DNA of 64,000 nt, taken from positions 1,488,001 through 1,552,000 of the forward strand of contig OX424562.1 in assembly GCA_949152475.1 (NCBI GenBank). The letters run 5' to 3'. This document shows, piece after piece, positions 1 through 11,300 of this stretch. Source of the DNA: Terebella lapidaria. Lineage: Eukaryota; Annelida; Polychaeta; Terebellida; Terebellidae. The notes under the pieces were generated by a model, which saw only the letters and a program-made list of their open reading frames with translations, was not told the origin of the DNA and ran no database searches. Position numbers and translations under genes: made by a program. Each line of letters opens with the position of its first letter. Positions within the stretch are counted from its first letter, which is position 1.

Positions 1-100
1 AACAGACATGTAATAACACTCACGAATGCTCGTACAGCGGACTAGAGCATCATATTTGATAAAATATAAAGTCACTGATGTTGTGATGTATGAAGGCCGG

Positions 101-209
101 ATCCGTCCGGGCGGGTTGTTACCTGGTTGTAGTGCTAGCACTGCCTAGCAGGCTCCCGGCGCCCGCCGCGTGCGCTCATGCGCGCCGCGGGCGCCGAACG
201 TTACATGTG
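101..209. repeat. GC-rich hairpin repeat, copy 1
   Basis: The stretch GTTACCTGGTTGTAGT followed by a GC-rich inverted repeat (CGCCCGCCGCGTGCGC against GCGCGCCGCGGGCG) and GAACGTTACAT recurs at about 53,832-53,921, just after the C-terminal codons of the Penelope-like element. This copy is therefore probably a detached 3' end of the same kind of element. No coding sequence is visible beside it. Confidence 0.6.
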
Positions 210-639
210 GTAGCAGAATAACCTATTGCCGTCGCGTTGCGTCCGTCGTCCGTCGTCCGTCCACATTTTTATCTTTAAAATTTACAGGCGGGTTTTCCTG
301 AAATTTCGTACAAAGCTGCCTAAAAATATTTCAAGAGGTGGTTATTTTTCAGTTTTTTCATTTTCGCATTTTTTTCAAAATGGCGGCCATTTTTGACGAA
401 AAATGGCCAATTTTGGACTTTGGCGGCCATTTTCTCAAAACTGTCTGATCAGTTTTGAGATTTTTGTTTCAAACGATTCCCCTTATGTATGTGTATAAGT
501 TTTGTTGTCCTTGAATCGCCGGTTTTTTTTGCCCCAAATCGCGTTACTATCCATTTTAGGCCATTTCTAGACAAAAAAAATTTTCACCCTTTGAAAAAAA
601 ATTTGGACTTGTAAAAAACTTTTTTCCTTCATAATGGGA

Positions 640-1215
640 GCTGCCAGAACTGTACTCATAGTACGCTTGAAGATAGAGCTTAGATATTGGCACTTTCAAA
701 TAGGAAGTCATATATGGCGATTTGGGAGGTGACCTTGAATTTGACCTTTGATGACCTTGGAAGGTCAAAACAGCCATTTTTGGGTTAAAAAAAAGCCCAA
801 TATTGCCTCTACAGATGAAATGCTTGTAGATAGAGCTTAAGCTTGCATTATGAACATATAGGAAGTCATATATTGAACAACTAATGATGACCTTGATTTT
901 GACCTTGGATGACCTTGAGTGCTAAATGTCTGGCTTGAAATCTTGAAAGTGGCCTCTGAAGCATAATTTTTTGCACATACAGGTTAGGATTGTGTATAAG
1001 CCTATAAAAAAGTCATGTATAAATGGCACATTTTTTGGTGACCTTGAACTTGACCTTAAAAACCTTGAAGGGCAAATCTCAAAATCTGAAATTGGCCTCT
1101 ACACACGAAATACTTGTTGATAAAGCTTATATGCTTGTATTATGAACATATGAAGTCATATGCAGCATACCTAATGGAGACATTGAAATTCACAAAGATG
1201 ACCTTGACTGGTAAA
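640..1215. repeat. About four degenerate copies of a ~130-bp dispersed repeat
   Basis: Blocks containing AGATAGAGCTTA, a 'tatgaacatataggaagtcatat' type stretch and repeated TGACCTTGA motifs occur about four times in tandem. The same unit appears in the opposite orientation at 58,430-59,060, next to the 61-bp satellite. The preceding 360-440 region holds AAATGGCGGCCATTTT motifs that also occur in the element at 3,777-8,801. No gene is seen from 1 to 2,150. Confidence 0.65.
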
Positions 1216-2151
1216 TCTCACAATCATATGTCAACTACATTGCTTAAAACCAAAATTGTCCGGTAACCTATCTTAGCCCTTAGGCTAATTTTTTTTAATA
1301 TCCAAGAACTGAAGTATACACTTGCTCATATGAGTCCGATGATTTGATTGGCTGTTGTCTTAAATGGTATATATTTTTTATTTCAGTTTTGAATGTCTTT
1401 AGATATTGTCGGAATGTAATATAAAATAGGTTTGCCAATAGATCTTGGTGAAGTTCCTAATTGAACTTGATAGAATGTGTGTTTGTCCATACGTACGGAA
1501 TTATGTCCAGACATACATGTATGTGATCATATAAACCAAAAACGGAAGCTATAATATTTATTAACTCATCAATGCTCATATTCACATATGTTCAAGTATA
1601 CAGAATCAAAATGGTATGATCACAAATAACCATGAATGTAGAATGACCACATGAAAGGTCAAAATAATGACAGAAAAAAAGCAGATAAACAAGTATTTCG
1701 AAGCAAGGGTGAACCAAGATGTCGCATTTTTAGTAATACACATTCAATAATATTGGTCACATACAAAACAAGTAATGTGTTCCTCACATATTATCATAGA
1801 CAAAATTATGGTATTTCTTGAATTTCGATTCTATGCTAACAGGTATTATCATATTATGAACCTGAGAGTCAATTCCTTCCGCAATGACAGAAACATAAAC
1901 ATAATTAATCACGCAGTGAACGGTTTGAGGATTACAACAAAAGCAGTAAAGTACGATATACCTTGTGCATACAAATTCCTAGCCCAGGTGAGATTTTACA
2001 ACAAAATATAACAAGAAATTATATCAGTTGAATACACAAATACATCATTTGGGTACTTACAAAGGTCCGTAGACGGCGATAAGCATCAGCAATACTCATT
2101 GATCCATCAAACTAAACCAAGATTATATTTTTTTAGTCACCAGCCTATCTG

Positions 2152-2240
2152 GTACCCGTCCTTTTCACGGACCCATCGAGTACCCGTCCTTTTGACGGAC
2201 CTATCAAGTACCCGTCCTATTGACGGACCTATTGAGTACC
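2152..2240. repeat. ~29-bp minisatellite with internal hairpins
   Basis: Three to four tandem units of about 29 bp built on GTACCCGTCCTTTTGACGG. Each unit can fold, since CCGTCC pairs with GGACGG. The array ends within a few bases of the protease stop codon and so lies in or next to its 3' untranslated region. Confidence 0.8.
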
Positions 2241-2243
2241 CGT

Positions 2244-2399
2244 CTACATGTTTCTATTGATCCAGTCGACGTAGGCACTGACGTCAGTGTAGCCAAATGG
2301 TTTACCAGTCGCGCAACCGTCTCTGTGGACGAATGACGTCACACCAATCAGCAGGAACCGGCCGTTTTTCTTGATCACCATCGGGCCACCAGAGTCACC
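2244..2399 (-). CDS. Protease exon 7: catalytic Ser and C-terminus
   Basis: Acceptor TTCCGACAG|GGTGAC. It encodes [20 protein letters not shown], then [20 protein letters not shown] and [11 protein letters not shown], stop TAG. SFV in place of the usual SWG at the 214-216 position is elastase-like. The substrate-pocket residue 189 would lie in the exon that was not found. Confidence 0.88.
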   Translation of the reverse strand, partial: GDSGGPMVIKKNGRFLLIGVTSFVHRDGCATGKPFGYTDVSAYVDWINRNM

Positions 2400-5300
2400 C
2401 TGTCGGAAATTGCCAATGACAAAAAGGTAACACATTTAGGCACAACATACTTAACAAATATATTATACTGGTCCTTGTTCACATACAACGGAAGCGTATG
2501 TCGATAAACCACGAATAACACGAGATTTGACGGATGCGAATAAAGAATCTAAAATGAAACCGTTCTGGAATAAAAACAGAGCCCAGTTAAACATTCATGA
2601 AAAGAAAAAAAATCGTTGTTTATACCATACATGTGATGGAAGTCGCATACAACTGAGGAAAGTAATCTAGAAATCCAAAACGAACCACATTTACGTTTCC
2701 AAAAAGGCTAATGAGGTGTAAAGATCCAAACTATGCAACATTCAAAACAGTATTCAATAATTTTTGGGTTATTCTTCATCACAGAGGGTCACCAGCAAGA
2801 TTTAATGTGCTTGTGTTCGTTTCCATAACAAAACCTAAATTGTGCTTTTGAGATATCGGGGTCAGACGAAAAACATCAACAATTCAGATTTCATTCAAAC
2901 GCTGCATGAATCATCGTTAGTCAACTCTCTTTCTGTTGATATTCATCATTGCAAAGACACCTGCCGCGATCTTTGGGCAAAATCGCCACAATTATTATAC
3001 ATGTAGGTCTAGCATCTTATCACCCCTTGTTCGCGGCACAGCGGTAAATCAATTCTTGACGTTATCGGTTTTAAATTCTTGACGTTATGCGCAAAATTCT
3101 TGACGTTATGCGCGAAATTCCTGACGATATACTTTTGTGTAGCAACAGAAAGGACAATTGAATACGTTTAATAATGAAGTAAACCTGATATGGAACAATT
3201 AATATCGTGATAGTTATGCGCACAGTACGCAGATACTATATATATATCTTGATATGTAGTCCAACTGTGGGTTCAAGCAGCATTGTAAGTAATATACAAC
3301 GAGCGTTCGATGGTTAACTCTAAATATTGTTCTCCAGCTCTCGGAAAGGCGCAAAAAACGGTCAATAAGTATATGTAATGACTATTTGATTCATCAGTAA
3401 TTTGTACGATGGTGTTACATGCGGAACATAGTGGTTATTAATAGGGAAACCTACGCATCCCCAATTTTGCACGGCGCTGAATTATTGACGTTATAATTAC
3501 ATAAGTTAATCATTCTTGACGTTATATCACAGAGAAGTTCGTCATTATTGACAATATTGGTTTTTATTGGTTTAAAGAAAAAACATGTTTATGAAAGAAA
3601 GAAAAATGTAATTATAGTATTAAATGTATTATTGATAAGTATTTAATATATGTTGACGTTTAACCTGTTATAAAGTGTCATGCTGCTACATAACAACCGT
3701 GTACTCATTTCATGGCTTCATGGCTTCATTTCCGACTTCTCCGACGACTCTTTTAGATTCAGCATAGGCCTACATTTAGTGTATGGGCCAGAGGGGGTGG
3801 TCGGTACCACTTGGGGGGGGCAAATGCCCACTATATTTTTTTGAAAGCTATATATCCCTAGATCACGGTTTTGCATGATAGCCCTCTGGATCTGGTAGCT
3901 TAACGGCGTTACCAGGCCAAACGTGGACCCACCCCCCTTCAATTTTTGCATGTTTGAAAATCTACATTTTGGACAAAAACTACAATGTAGGGTTCCAATA
4001 AATCAACTTATCATCACAAAACCCATAAGAAATATTGGCAGATATGCAATGTCTTTGGAATAAATGTAATTAAAGTTTTTTTAAATTCAAAATGGCCGCC
4101 AAAATCCAAGATGGCGCCCATAAATCGTCAATTTACTTCGAAATACTCAACACTAAAATAAGGTATACAAAACAAAACTACTTTGCTCTATGTGATCACA
4201 TTCCCCTCTGGTGCAGCAGTTCTTCTACAGTAAGTCAAACATGGCTGCCAAAATTGATATGACATTCACATTTACGTTGAAATTAGAAAACAAAATTGAC
4301 TGCGTGCAAATCGACATTTTGAGCAAAAACTACAATGTAGGGTTCCAATGAATCAACCTATCATCACAAAACCCGTAAGAAATATTGGCCGATATGCAAT
4401 GTCTTTGGAATAAATGTATTTGAAGATTTTTAAAATTCAAAATGGCTGCCAAAATCCAAAATGGCCGCCAAAAACCGTCCATTTACTTCGAAATACTTAA
4501 CACTAAAATATGGTATACAAAACTAAACTTCTTTGCTTTATGTGATCACATTCCCCTCTGGTGCAGCACTTTGTCTATAGTAAGTCCAACATGGATGCCA
4601 AAATTGATATGACATTCACATTTACGTTGAAATTAGAAAACAAAATTGAATGCGTGCAGTATTACAATTCATGAATCGGTCACACTTGTTTTGCAATTTG
4701 GCATATCATTCATGTTATCAGCCACTGATCTGGAATTTGCATGTCAAATTTGGTAGTAGCTCATAGATATACACTTTCCAAAATTTCAGAACAAGCAACT
4801 TCCTGTAGCTGTTAAAATGTGCAGATGTGAACATCCAAGATGGCCGCTGCCGAAGTTGGGAATGATGCATCCCAGACCTTGTGGATGGATATAAACTTGT
4901 GTAACATCACGTTTTGTAGGTGCTTTGGTGTGAATAATATGCCTGCCAACTCAAAAGTTCCCCCTAAATAATTACCTGCCTGTTTGGATGCCCATTAGTG
5001 GAGTGAGCCCTGTTCCAGGTGGCAATGAAGCAATCCTGCCCATCGTTATAAATAATTCACCCCATGGCCTCTGTGTAATCAACGTGTACATTCTGTTTTT
5101 GGGAAACCACTCTTCAGGCTGATTTGATGATGTCCTGGACATTCTACAAATCATCATAAACAAAAACATGCCTCTATATAACATCATCATCATTGGCGAC
5201 TTCAATGCATCTTTAGTAGAGGATAGAAACAGTGGGGATCAAAGTTACAGAAGTGGTGTAAAACAATGGCATGTTTCCAACAAATGACTATCTGAGAGGG

Positions 5301-8300
5301 CAGATTCAAGTGAAGAGTACATCCCGGCCACGATCCAGTCCATAGAAAACTTGGACAGATGTGATCGTAGCTTATTCTGCCAGACCATCCTTGAACTTCT
5401 TCCTACTATGGATGAGAAACCCTGAAAGCTGTCCTTCAGGCCTTCTCTGATACCCCAGCTCCCCAAAAAGCAGTGCAAATACACCTGCAATGTGCAGTCT
5501 CAAAGGCAGTGACTGCCAACTGAGTAGCACTCTGTGCATGGCGTGACGGCCTATTACCTAAATGTAGCTCGGGAGCACTTCAGGAGGATCGTCTCCTTGC
5601 AGAGAAGCTATTCTGTCAATCTCAACGACAAACAAATACCGATAACTGCTCAAAGTTGTACAAAGACGTCACTCAAGCCAGTTCAAGAGACACAAAGCTA
5701 CTCAATAAACCTATCCAGAAACATCGAGCTACTCCCTCCTCAGCTGCTCTAGAGCTGCTAGTATCGGTGAATGGAAAACTAATCACAAACAGGAATGAAA
5801 TCCAAAGTTGAATTATCATTCCCATTGACCAATGAGAAGTTGCAAAGGCCCTATATGCACTCACAAATAGGAAACAGCTGAGCACTCTCCTGCAACATAG
5901 TAACCTCCTGTACATCATCATACTGTACTGGCTGTGATAGTAGCATGGCGAGCCAAAGCAAGACCTGCAGCAGCACTAGCAAAAAAGAGAAATTAAATTT
6001 AAGGAAATCACTGAATAATATACCCATATAATTCAATCCCCTTTATTATGATTCAAATAACATAAATGTGTAGACTGAAACACTCCAATAGTTTATTTGA
6101 AAGATATGAAGTGAATTACATTTAATACAAGGTTATAAAAATCGAACATTTTGGGGGAAAAGAGGGGGCTGCTCTACTATTAGGGCGCCTGCCACTATTA
6201 GGACCAATACGGTATTCATAGCAAGAGGGATCTGTCGAGAAAACATTATTGCTGCCTACATCATCATAAATCATAAAAAGGAAAGAATAAGCTGAGCCCA
6301 ATTAACTTCAGGGGCATCACCATCACGCCGATCCTGGCGAAGGCCCCCCCGAGCACATGCTGTTTGCCCTTGCTGAATCCGGACTCATCCAGGCATCTCT
6401 GCAATACAGTTTTACTAGAGCCTTGTCCCAGCCCTGGCCTCCCTTATCCTTACAGCAGCATAGCAGATGCACCACTGTGTGTTGCGATACTGGATGTCCA
6501 GAAGACATTTGATGTGGTGGACTACAGCTGTCTGCTGAGGAAGCTATATTCTTCCAGATGGTCACATCCTGCTGATCTATATGTCGAACATTCTAAAAGC
6601 AGAGGTCCGCATCAAAATCCAGGGTAATCTCGATGAACCCTTCACCATCAATCAGGGTGTCGGACAAGGCAGAATCATGTCTACATAAAACTACAAGACC
6701 ATTCAGTATTTTTTTTCTCCTTTGGCATAGCTCTCAATGATCTTCATCTGGGTTTGGAGATTGACAATATCTTTGGACATCAGATCTATATCGTCTGCAT
6801 ATGACGCTAGTTTTTCATGTAGCTGATCCACATAACACCCCGTCAAATCCAAGTGTATCAAATACGAAATTGAGGCCTCAGCTCAACTCATCATTAACAA
6901 CAAAGATCTGCCAATCTCAGATTCATTGACCCGTCGAGTAGGATCCAGTATGGGACACTGTGGGAAACAAAGTTCCTCCCTGGAGGTCACACACTTCAGT
7001 CCAACAAAGCTGTCTTCAACCAATACCAAGTGAACAAATATTATTTCTTTGAAATTGGTAATTTGTTCAGATGTAGAGATGCTATTCTGTTAAGTACCCC
7101 CTCATTATTAAAAAGCAACACAGAATCACCGGAAGACATCCATGTATGATTGAGTGTAAATGTCATACATGTATAGCCCGGACTCATCCAGACCCACCTA
7201 ATGAATCATAATGTTAGAAACAAAAAAGGGACAGAGCTGGTCTGGAGAAAATCTCCAGATGCTTTGTGTTCAGCTTACACTGTAGGAGGCTAAACTTACT
7301 CAACGCCTCCGGAACAAAGAGGAGGCACGACTCTACAAAAAACAACAACGTGACTGCTTCCCGAAAATGACTCTTACCTGTATGAACAATCGATTTGTTT
7401 TGTTGATGTAAATCAAAACATGAAAACCCCAGAATTAAAATGCCAAATACCATTTTTACAGTTTTCTGGAAGCCATGCACTGATTCTGTGTCAATAAATG
7501 ACTAGCAAATATATTGTAGACAAACAAAACCAACTCTGGAACGAGTATAATAGATGCAGTACACTAAAAAGAAGTGACGTTCCATATGGAAATGATATCA
7601 AACTAAAGTGACACGCATTTTCCAAGATCTCAAATATTTGAACGATAGATATATCTTGTTGATGAATAGAAACTAAAATCCTACAACTAAAATTCAAAAC
7701 ACAACTTTGATATGTTTCTGAAAATCATGCTAATTATTCTGTGTTTAAAAAGGATGATTACAGACAGCCATATAAGCTTGTTCGTAGTACATTTTTATGT
7801 TCATCAGCAGATTTCTCAACCATAAAACCTTTGATTCATCATTAGATAAAATTATTCGGGATATTTCAATTTTGAGACGAGTCATTTTCGAGTAGCAGCC
7901 ATGTTGGATTTCCACTCATGGGCATCCAAGCAGGTAGGTAGTTATTTGGAATGAACTATTGAGTTGACATGCATACAATGCACGCCCAATACCTACAAAA
8001 AGTTATATTACACAAGTTTATATCCATTCACAAGAACTGCGATGCAACATATCCAGTTTCGGCTGCTGCCATTTTGGATGTTCACATCTGTGCATCATCA
8101 CAGCTACAGGAAGTTACTTGTTATGACATCTTGAACAGTGTATATATATGTGCTACTACTTACCAAATTCAACATGCAAATTCCTTACCAGTAGCTAATA
8201 ACGTGCCAAATTGCAAAAAAAATGTGACCGATTCATGAATTGTGATGCTCTGCACGCATCAAATTTTGTTTTCTAATTTCAATGTAATTGTGATTGTCTT

Positions 8301-11300
8301 ATTATCATTGGCAGCCATATTTGACTTTCAATAGACAAAGTGCTGCACCAGAAGGTAATGTGGTCGCATAGAGCAAATAAACTTCGTTTTGTATGCTATA
8401 TTGTAGTGTTGTGTATTTCGGAGTAAATCGACGATTTTTGGCGGCCATCTTGGATTTTGGCGGCCATTTTGAAATTTAAAAAACTTTAAATACATTTATT
8501 CCAGAGATATTGCATATCTGCCAATATTTCTTATGGGTTTTGTGATGATAGGTTGATTTATTGGAACCCTACATTGTAGTTTTTGTTCAAAATGTAGATT
8601 TTCAAACATGCGAAAATTGAAGGGGGGTGGGTCCACGTTTGGCCTGGTAACACCGTTAAGCTACCAGATCCAGAGGGCTATCATGCAGAAATGTGCTCTA
8701 GGGATATATAGCTTTCAAAAAAATATAGTGGGCATTTGCCCCCCCCCCCCCCCCCAAGTGGTACCAATGACCCTAATTTGGTGTGTCCGGCCCATACACT
8801 AATTGGTGTAGATTACGCGGATTTGCAATAAAAGCCGAGACATACCGGTAATCTCATACAAATATACTGCTAATATTAATGTCTTGAATTTGGTGACAAA
8901 ATTAATTGCTTTTTTGAATTAGTTTGCGGCTGGTATGTGACAGTTCCTTAATGCATCTCCTGCCAGTTATTTTTTCAATTATTTATTTCAATTTTAATCA
9001 ATTTGCGTTATATAACTACGCCAACAAAGTTACCACTAGAAATGTGTTGTATTGTAGCGATGGACAATATCGCATGAATTTGAGCATGAATTCATTAGGA
9101 TGTTTTCCTAACAGATTGCCGACGGCTACGAAAGCTCAGGCCCAAAACCCAGTACTGGCGGTCTGGCAAGGAAATGGCACATCTAAGTAGACTTTGGGGG
9201 AGATAATTTGGCTGAGGGTGTTCACAATTTGCCGTGTCGTTTACTTTGATGTGACTGATTGTATGACGTTCTATATGAACTGTATAGATATTGGTGTGGC
9301 GCTTTCGTATGGGAATAAACTGTTTACCCAAGTTTTCTGCATATTATATGACATCTTAGAATGGCTCAGGATGTTCATTTCTTGCATGTTGTAATACGTC
9401 ATAGATATTTCCAAATTTGTTTTTACATATGTAGCATCGAATATTTGTCATCTCGATTATCTGCAAGAGAAAACCACTGTTTAATTCAATTTTACTACTC
9501 AATTCAATTGCCACCACGCGTCAAAAATAACGACACAAATTTCTAACATGGCTTTCAATAACGTCAAGCATGACGAACTGACGTCAATAATACCGAACTT
9601 ATCATTGTTGGTGGAAAACGAATGACAGGTATGTTTAATTTAACATCTGGGCTCTGAACCTTTCAATGCTTAATCATAAATGAGCTGTCAATATGTTAAA
9701 GCTCATTTTCAATACATACCGGATGCATTGCATGGAAATAAAATACATTTAGTACATTCGGATAAGTGCAAGGCACGATCTTCAACTTTTTTGACATCTC
9801 AGCGCGTGATTGGGATGCCATAATGCTTCGTCTAACTCATAAATCGACTATATAGTCACCCTCTTACTAATTACCTGAACAAAGTTAGATAATTTATGCT
9901 GAGATCGCGATAGAACAAAACATAAACAAAGATATCGTCAAGAATTTTGCGCATAACGTCAAGAATTTAGAACCGATAACGTCGAAAATTTACTTACCGC
10001 TGTGCCGCGAACAGGGGGTGTCTTATGGTTTGGATATGTTAATACATCTTCTTTTCAACACTTGTTCCCGCCTAAACAAACAACAAAAGTATACAGAACA
10101 AGCATCCCAACAGCAGAACCTAAGGTTACGTGTGCGACCGCGGTATTGTCACACCGGTATTGGTACATCAACACCCAGACACAGCTTTGCGTGTCCTTGA
10201 TTTGTTATTGAATTAATTTCATAAAAAGTAGATCATGGTATACGGATGAATTGCGATACTCATCAAGTTGAGAAAGTAAACAAAAATCAATATTCTGACA
10301 TCGCTCACATTTCACTGAAAGTAACACGGTGAAGCAAAGTAAAGTACTGACCTGTCCGTCCCCAGCCGCTGATGATGACTGACTCCCCCACGAAAGTTTC
10401 CCCGGAGTCAGGCAGACACACCTCCCGCACGTCTTCCCCCAGGGTCAGGGGAGAGCTGAGGCGGAGCAGGGCTATGTCATTCACCAGACCCGACCTGGGG
10501 AGATACACCGGGATATCGATGACAATGTTGCTTTTGAAGATCTGATACACGTAGTCTCATGAAACATGATATGTAATGGCGGCAACAATCAGCCGCTCAT
10601 CACTTTCTAATCAGGTCTGTCATAACCAAATGACAAGGAAGGCGAATTAGATAAATGTTGTTTTGTTATCTTGATGGACGGTTCATCCAATATCTCGTGT
10701 TTTCATGATGTAAAGTTGGCCAGATAACACGGCTATCTACCTCCTGTATCCCGGGTCCTCCACATTACTAACTCCCCGGCGCTGCTCGGTCGAGTCGCTC
10801 CCAATACGTCTGTGTTCTCCCGCAATGATCTCAATCGAGCTCGTGGCGCTGTAAAATACAGTATTATTATTATTTTTTATTTATTTTTTTTTATATTATT
10901 ATTATTATTATTAATATTATTAATATTACTATTATTATGTTACATTTTTGGGGGATTTTGATTTTAAAAACAAATAAAAATCAATAAATAAATAACTCCA
11001 CTAACACAATGGGCCGCGGTCAGGACAAAGTTCCTGTCCAGGACAATGGCTCCACACTTGAATACACCACCCCGGAGCAATAGCACCTGTACACAAACAA
11101 TACAATACTTTGTTATTTCACAATTCAATAACTAACTCGAATGCATGATGCACTTCTGTTATTATTCCGAGTTATTTTATTACTCACTGCTAAATAATGA
11201 ACACGAAGCCAACAGCTCAGCGTAATATGTCTTTGAAAAGTCTAGTTTGGTCATGTACATGGTAAACAAATGATTCTATTTTTGGAATAATGTACGTCGT

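Larger units (their letters stand above)
3021..10020. mobile_element. 7.0-kb TIR element with 6-bp target duplication
   Basis: The left end, CACCCCTTGTTCGCGGCACA, and the right end are inverted copies that stay similar for about 100 bp (AGCGGTAA, ACGTTATCGG, repeats of AATTCTTGACGTTAT). The hexamer TCTTAT lies immediately outside both ends (3,015-3,020 and 10,021-10,026). AACGTCAA-type motifs recur near both ends. The non-nested part is about 2 kb with no recognisable transposase, so it looks non-autonomous. It lies in the last large protease intron. The superfamily is undecided. Confidence 0.85.

Noticed and set aside
3021..10020. Polinton/Maverick
   Set aside because: The 6-bp duplication fits, but the length, CACCC terminus and absence of any polymerase, integrase or capsid-like frame do not.
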